Source: Oxalicibacterium faecigallinarum (GTDB taxonomy: Bacteria > Pseudomonadota > Gammaproteobacteria > Burkholderiales > Burkholderiaceae_D). From it: a stretch of DNA of 64,000 bases. The stretch spans positions 574,008 to 638,007 of the forward strand of contig NZ_BMDI01000001.1 of the NCBI RefSeq assembly GCF_014635705.1, written 5' to 3'. A model generated the notes under the pieces. It did not search any database. It was not told the origin of the DNA and saw only the letters and a list, made by a program, of their open reading frames with translations. Below, piece by piece: positions 45,688 through 54,633 of the stretch (within the stretch, counting starts at the first letter, position 1; every line of letters begins with the position of its first letter). Both the position numbers and the translations under genes were made by a program.

Positions 45688-47598
45688 ATGGGAACAGACA
45701 AGATGCGGAGATGGCAAAAATGGGCATTGGGCGGCGCATTGCTGGCAGTACTGCTGTTTGCGATTGCCGTCATTTATGCACATCGCCTGGCTGACAGTGG
45801 CCAACTCCGCCAGATCGCACAAGACAAGGTGCAAGAAAAATGGTCGCGCGAGCTGCATATCGGCGATCTGTCCGTTTCCCTTCTTCCTTTTCCGCATCTG
45901 CAGGCAACAGACGTCAGTCTCGACAATCCTGACTGGGCGCAGGATCGCCACCTCTTTCAGGCTTCCCGCATCAGTGCGCGTTTTGCCTTGCTACCGCTCT
46001 TGCGTGGCCGCTTCGTACTCGAAAGTCTTCGTTTTGAGGGGTTGAAGGGAAACCTGGAAATCGCGGAGGACGGGAGGCGTAGCTGGGAGTTGTCGGCAGG
46101 CCGTAAATTGCAGGCAAAGGATATCGATCTGACGGATCTTCATCTTGCCAATAGTGTGGTGCAGATCCGTAGTCGTGGTGCGGAGCCTGTAGTCTTGGAA
46201 ATCGACAAGCTGGATATCGAAGCCAGCCCGCAGCTGCGCAATGTGGAATTCGATGGGCTCTTTGGCAGAAACGGGCAATCACTCGAACTGAAGGGCGAGT
46301 TTGCCAATCTGGCCTCGTTCGGCATTCCGGGGGCGAGTACCGGAGGCATGATCTTCGCGAAGATTGCCAAGTCCACAGCCTTGCTGAAGGGGACATTTCC
46401 GATATCGCTGGAGCCGCAGAATTATGCATTTTCTGCCACAATCGACGCGCCGGAGGCTGAGCCGTTTTATCGCTTTCTGGCAATCGAGCGACGTCCGCCC
46501 GTGCCGCTGAAGCTCGATCTGCAAGTGCAGGGAAGCGGACAAAAACTGTATGCCCGCGATATCAGACTGCAGTTGGGCAAGCGGAATCTGCTTGGCGACA
46601 TCCAGTTTGATCGCAGTGCAACGCGGCCGGTCTTCCACGCCAATCTTCATGCAGACCGTATCGATATGACGCAGACGATGCTCGATCTGGGCAATCCGCC
46701 ATTGCCCGTCAAGCCGCAAGGCGAACTCTTCTACGACCGTCCACTGCCGTGGAAATTGTTAAGTGCACTTCAAGGCATGGATGGCAGCATTGATGCCCAC
46801 ATCGATGCCTTAAGGCTGCGCAACGGCATTGAAGTCCGTGATGCCAAGGCCAGAGCCAGTACGCGGGATGACGTGATGACTGTATCGTCCTTTGAAGGGA
46901 AGCTGCTTGGCGGCAGCGCAAAAGGCAGCGGTGTGTTTGCGGCAAAGAGTCGTCATGTCACGCTGGATATGCGACTGGATCAGACTGAGCTGGGGCAGTG
47001 GTTTGCGCAAACTGGCAAGAAAGCGCGCATCGATGGCGGAAAGATGCAGGTCGATATGCGTGTCGAAACACAGGGCGAAAGCATGAAGCAGCTTGCCGCT
47101 CACATCACGGGGCCGCTGGATATCCGCATCGGACCTGCCAAAATTCATTCTGAACAGGCGGGCCAGGCGGAATACTGGCTGAACGGCATTTTCTCTGCCA
47201 AGGACGCCAGTCGCGTTGACATGGCATGTCTTGCTGCACGATTGCCGTTTCGCAATGGCGTGGCCAAAGGCTCTGGTATCGTTGGCGGACGCAGCGAAGC
47301 CAGTCAGCTGCTGACGAGCGGCATTGTCGACATGCGCTCCCAGACGCTGGAACTGCAAGGCAAGATACGCGCGCGTGCAGGCATCAGTCTGGGTATTTCC
47401 ACCTTCGCCAATGACATCAAGATTGCGGGCAGGGTGGGCAAGCCGGACGTGGGCCTGGATGAGGCAGGGGCGGTCGGGGCGCTCGCCCGAATTGGGGCGG
47501 CCATTGTGACGAGCGGCATCAGCATTGTGGCGACGTCGATCTGGGATGGCGCTAATCCCGAGTCGGATCCCTGTCAGGTTGTCTTTGCACGTAAATGA
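45688..47598 (+). CDS. AsmA family protein
   Basis: A 636-residue protein with one N-terminal membrane segment (about 12-31) and a long periplasmic part, rich in beta strands. Sequence elements such as LHIGDLSVSLLPFPHLQATDVSLDNPDW at the start and DIDLTDLHLANSVV are typical of AsmA/TamB-like bridge proteins. These may move lipids to the outer membrane; that role is inferred from the family. An ATG at 45703 is an equally good start, with GGGA before it. Confidence 0.85.
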   Translation: MGTDKMRRWQKWALGGALLAVLLFAIAVIYAHRLADSGQLRQIAQDKVQEKWSRELHIGDLSVSLLPFPHLQATDVSLDNPDWAQDRHLFQASRISARFALLPLLRGRFVLESLRFEGLKGNLEIAEDGRRSWELSAGRKLQAKDIDLTDLHLANSVVQIRSRGAEPVVLEIDKLDIEASPQLRNVEFDGLFGRNGQSLELKGEFANLASFGIPGASTGGMIFAKIAKSTALLKGTFPISLEPQNYAFSATIDAPEAEPFYRFLAIERRPPVPLKLDLQVQGSGQKLYARDIRLQLGKRNLLGDIQFDRSATRPVFHANLHADRIDMTQTMLDLGNPPLPVKPQGELFYDRPLPWKLLSALQGMDGSIDAHIDALRLRNGIEVRDAKARASTRDDVMTVSSFEGKLLGGSAKGSGVFAAKSRHVTLDMRLDQTELGQWFAQTGKKARIDGGKMQVDMRVETQGESMKQLAAHITGPLDIRIGPAKIHSEQAGQAEYWLNGIFSAKDASRVDMACLAARLPFRNGVAKGSGIVGGRSEASQLLTSGIVDMRSQTLELQGKIRARAGISLGISTFANDIKIAGRVGKPDVGLDEAGAVGALARIGAAIVTSGISIVATSIWDGANPESDPCQVVFARK

Positions 47599-47704
47599 TG
47601 GTCGACAGCCTAAAACCGGTGCGGATGGCCGCCTGTTGGCATATGTGTTGGAATAACAGACCAACAACCGTTATGATGACGGCAATTTTATAAAAGGATG
47701 TTGC

Positions 47705-47926
47705 ATGGCAAGGTTGGAAGACATCGTCGCCAAGTATCAGGACGGTGCCCGTTTCGTGATTTCTGCGCCGATGTTACGCGTTGGTGCAGAGGAGTTCGAT
47801 ACCTTGGTCCAGCTCTGGATGCAGGATGACAAGCGTGGCTTTGAGCTTGCTGATGTTCCGCATCGAAAGTGCATCGATGGCGAGTTTTTCATCGATCGTA
47901 TTACCGTTATCAGGGTATCGACGTAA
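47705..47926 (+). CDS. Hypothetical 73-residue protein before psd
   Basis: A small soluble protein with no signal or membrane segment, beginning MARLEDIVAKYQDG and ending in FIDRITVIRVST. The AAAGGATG sequence just before the ATG contains a fair ribosome-binding site. I do not recognise the family. It sits 51 bases ahead of psd. Confidence 0.65.
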   Translation: MARLEDIVAKYQDGARFVISAPMLRVGAEEFDTLVQLWMQDDKRGFELADVPHRKCIDGEFFIDRITVIRVST

Positions 47927-47977
47927 GCGCTGCCGCTGTTTGTTTCTCCCTTACTTTATTTGGAGCCGGCCCTGATC

Positions 47978-48838
47978 GTGTTCACCCGTTTGCCCGTCAT
48001 TCCCCAATACTTTCTGCCCAAGCAGGCCTTGACCGCATTTGCAGGTCTGGTGGCCGGTGCGCAGGCGGGTCGCGTGACGACCGGCCTGATTCGCTGGTTC
48101 ATCGGGAAATACAAGGTCAACATGGCCGAAGCGGCTAATCCCGACATTCACAGTTACCGCACGTTTAACGAATTTTTTACGCGTGCGTTGCGCTCGGGCG
48201 CGCGGCCCATTGCCGATGCCGACTTTGTCAGTCCGGTCGATGGCGCGATCAGCCAATTCGGGAAGATTGACGAAGACCAGATATTCCAGGCCAAGGGGCA
48301 TAATTATCTGACGACTGCGCTTGTCGGTGGCGATATCGCGCTGGCGGAACAATTTCGGCACGGTAGTTTTGCGACGCTGTATCTGAGCCCCCGTGATTAT
48401 CATCGTGTGCATATGCCTTGCGATGGTCGTTTGATGCGCATGATCTATGTGCCGGGCGCGCTGTTTTCCGTCAACCCGACCACGGCCAGAGGCGTACCGA
48501 ACTTGTTCGCTCGCAACGAACGCGTTGTCTGTGTGTTTGAAGGGGCGCAAGGCCCGTTCATTCTCGTTCTCGTCGGCGCGACCATCGTTGGCAGCATGCA
48601 GACAGTCTGGCATGGCGTGATCAACCCGCCACGCACCGGCAAGATTCGTGAGTGGCGCTACGACAAGCAGCATCTGGTCCTGAGAAAAGGCGAGGAGATG
48701 GGGCGTTTTCTGCTCGGCTCCACTGTGGTGATGCTGTTTCAAAAAGATGTGCTGTCTTTCAATCCAGTCTGGCAATCTGCAGATGCCATTCGACTTGGGG
48801 AGAAAATGGCGGATCGCATGGATGGCACAGCCGGCTGA
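47978..48838 (+). CDS. psd: Phosphatidylserine decarboxylase proenzyme
   Basis: Makes phosphatidylethanolamine from phosphatidylserine at the inner membrane. The 286-residue proenzyme cuts itself at the LGST motif near the C-terminus (LLGSTVVM), giving the pyruvoyl group. Other family parts are NEFFTRALR, SPVDGAISQFG, and DYHRVHMP. The GTG at 47978 is preferred to the TTG at 47960: it aligns with E. coli Psd, and GGAG lies 12 bases before it. Confidence 0.94.
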   Translation: MFTRLPVIPQYFLPKQALTAFAGLVAGAQAGRVTTGLIRWFIGKYKVNMAEAANPDIHSYRTFNEFFTRALRSGARPIADADFVSPVDGAISQFGKIDEDQIFQAKGHNYLTTALVGGDIALAEQFRHGSFATLYLSPRDYHRVHMPCDGRLMRMIYVPGALFSVNPTTARGVPNLFARNERVVCVFEGAQGPFILVLVGATIVGSMQTVWHGVINPPRTGKIREWRYDKQHLVLRKGEEMGRFLLGSTVVMLFQKDVLSFNPVWQSADAIRLGEKMADRMDGTAG

Positions 48839-48998
48839 TGGCGCAGTAGGCAAAGTCGTTGCTTCTGTTTCAGAACGGGGAAAGAGTGCATGCGCTCTTT
48901 ATAAAAACAGGCACAATCCCATATACGTTCTCCGACCATGTTGATTGGCAGGTCGGTGGTGCATCCGTCGTTTCCATTCTCACCGCAAAGAAGATGTC

Positions 48999-49934
48999 AT
49001 GAGCTTCCTGCTCGATCTGCTTGAACAATATGGCTTGCTCTTCGTATTCGGCAATGTGCTGATCGAACAGTTGGGCGCGCCGATCCCCGCTTATCCCACA
49101 CTGGTCATGACCGGTGCCTTGCTTGATCGCGGCAACTACACGGCGCCCATGTTGTTATGTGTCGGTGTGATTGCTGCCTTGATTGCCGATTATTGCTGGT
49201 ATATGGCGGGGCGCAAGTTTGGCGGTCGCGTTCTGGCAAAACTATGCAAAATTTCCTTGTCGCCAGATTCCTGCGTCCGTCAGACCGAGTCAGTCTACGT
49301 GCGCTACGGTCCTGCTTCGCTGCTGATTGCCAAGTTCATTCCTGGTTTTGCATCGGTCGCTAGTGCGCTGGCCGGCGCCATTGGTACGCGGCCTGCCAAA
49401 TTCATCGTGTTCGATACGCTCGGTGCGATGTTATGGGTAGGATCGGCGATCTTTCTCGGCTCCCTGTTCAGTTCTGCGGTAACCGATTTGCTTGATGTGC
49501 TGGCTGCACTGGGCAAATGGGGCATCGTGCTGATCGCATTGGCTTTCGTCATTTATCTTGGCAAGAAGTGGTGGCAGCGGCATGCTTTCCTCAAGGATTT
49601 GCGCATGGCCCGCATTTCAGTCGACGAACTCGATCAGTTGCTCAAAACGGGCAATCCACCGACCATCATTGATGTTCGCTCCAGTATCGGGCAGGAAAGC
49701 GGACGGATTCCAGGCGCCATGGTGCTGACCGATGATGAACTCAGTGCCCTGGTCGTCAATAGCGATACCAATTCGGAAGTCATTATCTATTGCGCCTGCC
49801 CGAACGAGGCATCGGCGGCCAAGGTTGCGAAGAAGTTGATGCAGCGCGGGTATACCAAAGTGCGTCCGCTGAGTGGTGGCATCGATGCATGGGTCGCCGC
49901 GGGTTATCAGGTCGACCATGAGACGGGTGCCTAG
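48999..49934 (+). CDS. DedA family membrane protein fused to a rhodanese domain
   Basis: A 311-residue fusion. Residues 1-200 are a DedA/VTT-type membrane domain with GAPIPAYPTLVMTGALL, GRKFGGRVL and KFIPGFASVASALAG (close to the family F-x-R/K-x-x-PG pattern). Residues 215-305 are a rhodanese domain with the cysteine loop YCACPNEASAA, so it can carry sulfane sulfur. DedA proteins are implicated in undecaprenyl phosphate or lipid flipping. The TAG stop is immediately followed by the marC start. Confidence 0.91.
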   Translation: MSFLLDLLEQYGLLFVFGNVLIEQLGAPIPAYPTLVMTGALLDRGNYTAPMLLCVGVIAALIADYCWYMAGRKFGGRVLAKLCKISLSPDSCVRQTESVYVRYGPASLLIAKFIPGFASVASALAGAIGTRPAKFIVFDTLGAMLWVGSAIFLGSLFSSAVTDLLDVLAALGKWGIVLIALAFVIYLGKKWWQRHAFLKDLRMARISVDELDQLLKTGNPPTIIDVRSSIGQESGRIPGAMVLTDDELSALVVNSDTNSEVIIYCACPNEASAAKVAKKLMQRGYTKVRPLSGGIDAWVAAGYQVDHETGA

Positions 49935-50627
49935 ATGGAGCCGATCATGCTCATTGTTTTTCTCAAGGCTGCCATTCTGGTTCCCATAACCTTGCTGCCA
50001 ATTCTCAATCCGTTTGGTAATGCGCCGGTTTTTGCCAGCCTACTTGGAAATGTCGGGCGTGATGCGGAAAAGCGACTGGCGCGTCAGGTCGCGCTCAACT
50101 GCTTCTTCCTGCTGCTGGGGGCCATGTTCATTGGCTCGCATGTACTGATGTTCTTTGGCATTTCCCTGCCGATTGTCCGTGTCGGTGGCGGCATTCTGGT
50201 CATTGCAACTGGCTGGCGCTTGTTGCACGACAATGGACAGGATGCAATTCGCACACAGGTTGCGACCAATCAGACTGAAGTCTGGTCGGATGATGAATTC
50301 AAGGTACGAAGTTTTTATCCAATCAGTTTTCCGCTGACAGTTGGGCCAGGCTCGATTGCGGCCTCGATCACGCTGGGGGCGAATGCACCCACGCGCCTGC
50401 TTGATCAGGTCATCTCGCAGGGTAGCGCGGCATTGGGGGCGGCGTTGACGGCCTTGGTGATCTTCCTTTGTTACCGCTATGCCAACGGCATGATCCGCTT
50501 GCTGGGACGCCTGGGTACCATGGTTGTTCTGCGCTTGTCGGCATTCATTCTGCTGTGTATCGGCATTGAAATTTTCTGGCATGGCGCGCTGGATCTGCTG
50601 ACCGAAGCAGGGCTGGCGCAGCCATAA
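49935..50627 (+). CDS. MarC family inner-membrane protein
   Basis: A 230-residue protein with six predicted membrane helices. It has LLPILNPFGNAPVFASLL, the FYPISFPLTVGPGSIAASI motif and the LRLSAFILLCIGIEIFW ending. The family is often called NAAT transporters, but its substrate is not proven. The ATG directly follows the DedA-rhodanese stop, and translation is probably coupled. Confidence 0.92.
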   Translation: MEPIMLIVFLKAAILVPITLLPILNPFGNAPVFASLLGNVGRDAEKRLARQVALNCFFLLLGAMFIGSHVLMFFGISLPIVRVGGGILVIATGWRLLHDNGQDAIRTQVATNQTEVWSDDEFKVRSFYPISFPLTVGPGSIAASITLGANAPTRLLDQVISQGSAALGAALTALVIFLCYRYANGMIRLLGRLGTMVVLRLSAFILLCIGIEIFWHGALDLLTEAGLAQP

Positions 50628-50738
50628 CGTCCCGTTGCAGTCTGGCGACGTGTAGCAAGCTGAGCCGCAACAGCGGATGCGCCGTGCCGCTCGCACCGTG
50701 CGCATGCGCCCTGACACAATCATGGCATCAGCCGTCTA

Positions 50739-50876
50739 TCAAACAACGCCTTCAAACACCAACAAGCCCGCCAGCATGACACCGGCTGCCACACAGGCGA
50801 GCGCTGCCATGTTGCGCCGGCGTCGTTGCCGGCGTTCAATCTGCGTCCGTAAAAAAATATAACGTGTGCGCTTCAT
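50739..50876 (-). CDS. 45-residue basic single-pass membrane ORF overlapping rnk
   Basis: The ATG (50876-50874) overlaps the rnk stop in an ATGA arrangement. The product has a strongly basic first half (RRQRRRRN near residues 15-22) and one hydrophobic helix (about 23-43, with ALACVAAGVMLAGLLVF). Basic-in topology is expected. No function known; stop-start coupling and codon use are the support. Confidence 0.5.
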   Translation of the reverse strand: MKRTRYIFLRTQIERRQRRRRNMAALACVAAGVMLAGLLVFEGVV

Positions 50877-51289
50877 GCCATGCTGTCCCGACAGAGATTG
50901 GCATCGTTACGCACTTCCAGAATGCGGATTTTCTCTATCCGGCCTGAAGGCAGATGTACATCGACCGTGGTATCGCAGCAGCGTCCGATCAGTGCAAGAC
51001 CGATGGGCGTGAGCACCGAGACTTTTCCGGCAGCGCCATCGGCTTCGTGCGGCGGTACCAGTGTGATACAGGCGGCTTGTCCGCTCAGCATGGATGCATA
51101 GCTGACGCTGGCATACAGTGCGACCGTATTTTTTCGTCGAGTTGTCGGTTGCAGACGGTTGGCGGTGGCCACGATGTCGCTTAGTTGTTCTGCTGCATCG
51201 ATATCGGCGCCGTCCAGCCGCAGCCGTTGTTCGGCGAGTTGGTAAAGCGTTGCAGCATCATGCTGCGCAAGGTAGCGTTGATTTTTCAT
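50873..51289 (-). CDS. rnk: Rnk/GreA-GreB C-terminal domain regulator
   Basis: A 138-residue protein of the regulator of nucleoside diphosphate kinase family. The N-terminal helical hairpin is short (about 1-45) and the C-terminal FKBP-like domain includes VSVLTPIGLALIGR, the GreA-type ending. In E. coli Rnk binds RNA polymerase. It starts at ATG 51289 (MKNQRYLAQ); the longer open frame was rejected as it has no ribosome-binding site that I can see. The ORF after it overlaps. Confidence 0.85.
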   Translation of the reverse strand: MKNQRYLAQHDAATLYQLAEQRLRLDGADIDAAEQLSDIVATANRLQPTTRRKNTVALYASVSYASMLSGQAACITLVPPHEADGAAGKVSVLTPIGLALIGRCCDTTVDVHLPSGRIEKIRILEVRNDANLCRDSMA

Positions 51290-51716
51290 GGCAATAGGAC
51301 TCCCTGCCGATCTCATTTGGATCAGCAACAATGCGAGATAAACGCGATCGTCAGACGACGATCAACAATGATCAGAAAGCGAGGAAGAGGCTCGGGAGCG
51401 GCGCAGGTGGACTTGCTTCAGGTGCTCACCGAGCCAAGGAAAGGCAGGCGAGGTCTTTGGTGCTTGCGGTGTGCGCAAAAGGCATGACAGCCGTCATACC
51501 TGCAGCCATCATGTTCTGCAGACGCGACATCTCCTGTTCCGTCGCGGAACGCAGTATGGTCGGCAGAAAAAATGGCGGCAGCATTGCAGAGAGAGTAAAT
51601 GCAAGTGAAGTTAGGCTGAGTATAACCGCCAGGTTTTTTTCGTCAACTGCTTGCAGAGAAGGAATGCCTCGCTCTGGGTACAATGACGGTTCACTCTCTT
51701 GAATTGATCCTGTCGC
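51290..51716. other. 427-base stretch between rnk and the Nudix gene, no gene confirmed
   Basis: An 85-codon minus-strand ORF at 51426-51683 has a few family-free phrases (RLQNMMAAGMTAVMP) but no ribosome-binding site at its likely starts, so I do not call it. No hairpin with T-run or clear operator was found. Confidence 0.5.
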
Positions 51717-52166
51717 ATGTCTTCTTCATCACGCATCCCTGTCCCCGCTGTGATCGCCGTTGTCTTACGTGGCGACGAAATTCTTCTGGTTTGTCGCAAG
51801 ACACCGCCAGATGCAGGCATGTGGGGATTTCCGGGAGGAAAAATGGAATTTGGCGAGACGATCGAGCAAGCGGCAATACGTGAGTTACAGGAAGAGACAG
51901 GCATCATTGCCGAACCTGATGGTGTGTTGACGGTGCTCGATTCTTTTCACAAGGATGAGACTGGCAACCTGACTCACCATTTCATTTTACCGGCTATTGC
52001 TTGTCGCTGGATATCTGGCGAGCCGGTGGCTGCCGATGATGCAGCGATCGCAGAATGGGTACCGCTCAAGGATTTGTGTAATGGGGAACGTGAACTGATC
52101 GTCGCCGTCGATCGTGTGGCGGAACTCGCCGTGGAAGCGGCGCGATCAGCGGGTGTCAGCTGCTGA
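51717..52166 (+). CDS. Nudix hydrolase
   Basis: A 149-residue pyrophosphohydrolase. The Nudix box is complete: GGKMEFGETIEQAAIRELQE followed by ETGI, fitting GX5EX7REUXEEXGU. The sequence AVIAVVLRGDEILLVCRK opens the fold. It may act on ADP-ribose or nucleotide derivatives; which one is unknown. Its last 21 bases overlap the 3' end of the phytochrome gene on the opposite strand. Confidence 0.92.
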   Translation: MSSSSRIPVPAVIAVVLRGDEILLVCRKTPPDAGMWGFPGGKMEFGETIEQAAIRELQEETGIIAEPDGVLTVLDSFHKDETGNLTHHFILPAIACRWISGEPVAADDAAIAEWVPLKDLCNGERELIVAVDRVAELAVEAARSAGVSC

Positions 52167-54368
52167 GATTCTTGGCAGGAGAATCGTGAAAATCACGCGA
52201 CCTGCGTCACAACGGACATTGATGTTGCCCTCATGCCCTTTGATAATTTCACTCACGATATATAAACCGAGACCCAGCCCGCCCTGATTTTTCTTGTTGC
52301 CCGTCGATGCGGGTTTGAAGGGATTGAAGAGGGTGGACAGCAAATGGGGATCGATCTCCGGGCCGTAATTGGCAATCTCTATATGCGTTTTCTCGGTATC
52401 GCCGCGTGCGACGACCGAGATCGGTCTGCTGTTGTCGCCGTGATGACGCGCGTTGCTGAGCAGATTGGAAACTACCTGACTCAGTCGATCCGGATCGACA
52501 TGCGCCAGGCCTGCCTGCTCAATGTCCATCTCGATGGTCAGATCAGGATGTGCAGTCATGATTTCGCGTACCAAATCCCGAATCAGTGGAGCAATCTCCG
52601 TTTCCTGGCGGACGATACTCAATCCCAAACCATTCTGAATCTGTCCCACATCCAGCACTTCGGAAATCAGGCGTTTCATTCGGCCGCTGGAATTGGAAAT
52701 TCGTTTGCCGAGAGCCGATTTGCTGGAACCATCGACGCTACCCTGACGCTCCAGCATTTCCGCCGCCATCATGATGGCTTGCAGCGGATCGCGCAGATCA
52801 TGACCAAGCGTGGCAAACAAGGTGTCGCGCGCGCGTTCGGACAAGGTACTTTTTGCCAACGCAATGGCCTGCAAGTCAGTGCGGAACTGTGTTGCGATTT
52901 CATGTTCGCTTGCAAGCCAGGCGTGTGTGCGATCTTTGACTTCTTCTTTCCATTCGGCGAAAGAACCGCGTGGCGTCAAGCGTGCGCCCAGCGGGCCGGT
53001 GGTATACACCTTTTCCGGATTGCCACCCCAGCGCACACTTTCGATTTGTTCGCCACGGAACCAGAAGACATAGCCATTGCGCTCGCGATGAAAGCGTGCT
53101 GCCATCAATCCTGCTGTCTGACTCTCGGGTTGATACAGATGCGGTACATCGCGCACGATGGAATCCGTTACAAAGATATCGCTGGTGTTATTGCTTTGCA
53201 GCCAGTCTGTCCATGCCAGCACGTTTTCTTCCGACGGCGCGTGACCAAACAAGACGACACGGCCATCGACGGCAGCGGCACCACCGTGGCAGTCAACGAG
53301 ATCGAGAAAACTCGGATCCTGTTCGGACAAGGCATGCAACAGATCGCCAGCTTGTGTCGTCCGTTCGGTGATGCGAATACGCACGGCGGTCGAGCGTTGA
53401 ATGGCGCGTGTATGTTCCTGACTCAAGGTGCGTTCGACAAGCACACTGACGATCTGTGAGAGCAACTGGCACGACATGCGGACGGCACGAGGCACCAGAT
53501 AAGGCGACATGTGATGACAGGCAATCATGCCCCAGAGCCGGTCATTGACCACAATCGAAATGCTCATGGACGCCATCACGCCCATATTGGTCAGGTATTC
53601 AACGTGAATCGGCGACACACTCCGCAATACGCTGCGGCTCAAATCGAGCGGGGCTTGCGTCAGCGGGTTGTTCTGCGGAAAAAGCGGCACCGGCTTGTAG
53701 CCAATGTCAGCGATCAGTCGCAAGGGATTCAGAATGTACAGACGCCGAGCTTGTACAGGAATATCGCCAGCAGGGTAGCGCTGACCAACAAACGGTTCCA
53801 AATGCGGGCGGCGCCATTCGGCAACGACCTCGCCACTGTCATCGGGCAAAAAGCGGTAAGCCATGACCCGGTCAAAACCGGTCAGCGCCTGAATCTCATT
53901 GACGGCAACGCGCAGCAATTCATTGATGTCGCTCTGTCGTTGGATGCGCGCGATCGCGCGTTGCGCCATCACGGCAAATGCATCTAGCGAAACAGTATTC
54001 TGTGTGCTGCATAGTTCGAACTCAACAATCACGAGTCCGGCAGAGTGACTGAAAATCACATCGAATTTGCCTTGCAAGAGCTTGGTATCGAGCAAGTCAT
54101 CGTGCACTTCATCCATATTCAGCGCATCGGCAATGGCATCGCGCACGGCGGCACTCAGATGCGCCGGCGTTAGCAATTCGCCTATCCCCGGCAGATCGCC
54201 GAGCAATGCATTGGCATTGTCACCATGGATGACCAGCGTGCCATTCCGCGCAAAGGCCAGTAAAGCTCCGTGCGGCTGAATCGAACCCGGTATATGGATT
54301 GGCTCGCGGTCACAATTGGTCAGATCAACCGGAAGGCTACCGCCAGCAAAGGAAATCGGAGTGATCAT
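52146..54368 (-). CDS. bphP: Bacteriophytochrome histidine kinase
   Basis: A 740-residue light-sensing kinase. Order: PAS (1-125) with the biliverdin-linking Cys-19 in DLTNCDREPIHIPGSIQPHG; GAF (about 140-320) with YPAGDIPVQARRLY, His-255 and the ACHH pair near 284; PHY (330-510) with the tongue motif PRGSF (466-470) and WFRGE; then HisKA with His-523 in GHDLRDPL, and an ATPase domain with NLLSNARHHG and GGLGLGLYIV. In most phytochromes the GAF motif is PASDIP; here Ser is Gly. No heme oxygenase or response regulator is adjacent. It senses red/far-red light through biliverdin, by family knowledge. Confidence 0.94.
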   Translation of the reverse strand: MITPISFAGGSLPVDLTNCDREPIHIPGSIQPHGALLAFARNGTLVIHGDNANALLGDLPGIGELLTPAHLSAAVRDAIADALNMDEVHDDLLDTKLLQGKFDVIFSHSAGLVIVEFELCSTQNTVSLDAFAVMAQRAIARIQRQSDINELLRVAVNEIQALTGFDRVMAYRFLPDDSGEVVAEWRRPHLEPFVGQRYPAGDIPVQARRLYILNPLRLIADIGYKPVPLFPQNNPLTQAPLDLSRSVLRSVSPIHVEYLTNMGVMASMSISIVVNDRLWGMIACHHMSPYLVPRAVRMSCQLLSQIVSVLVERTLSQEHTRAIQRSTAVRIRITERTTQAGDLLHALSEQDPSFLDLVDCHGGAAAVDGRVVLFGHAPSEENVLAWTDWLQSNNTSDIFVTDSIVRDVPHLYQPESQTAGLMAARFHRERNGYVFWFRGEQIESVRWGGNPEKVYTTGPLGARLTPRGSFAEWKEEVKDRTHAWLASEHEIATQFRTDLQAIALAKSTLSERARDTLFATLGHDLRDPLQAIMMAAEMLERQGSVDGSSKSALGKRISNSSGRMKRLISEVLDVGQIQNGLGLSIVRQETEIAPLIRDLVREIMTAHPDLTIEMDIEQAGLAHVDPDRLSQVVSNLLSNARHHGDNSRPISVVARGDTEKTHIEIANYGPEIDPHLLSTLFNPFKPASTGNKKNQGGLGLGLYIVSEIIKGHEGNINVRCDAGRVIFTILLPRISAADTR

Positions 54369-54633
54369 GCCTGTTCAGTCCAGTGTGGATGGCAATGGAC
54401 CGGCGACGGTAGGTATCGTTTTCAAAGCTGTCTGACTTAACGTAATCAAAAGCGTAAATGAGAGCGGCAAATTAATTACAAGTTATTAATACACTTGCAG
54501 GAAAAACATCAGCGTTGCCGAAAAATACAAAGGGAGAGGCACAGCCATCCCAAAGCGTAGTCAGACGTTGACGATTGTACTGCAAGCGCTGACAGCGACA
54601 ATCAAAAACCGTATAGCGGACAGGTGTTTTTTG

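Noticed and set aside
48881-48910. Short hairpin AAAGAGTGC/GCGCTCTTT after psd
   Set aside because: The stem includes a wobble pair, the loop is tiny and the T-run is weak; could equally be promoter DNA for the DedA gene.
51426-51683. Minus-strand 85-codon ORF between rnk and the Nudix gene
   Set aside because: No ribosome-binding site at the likely starts and no recognisable motif; kept only as a remark.
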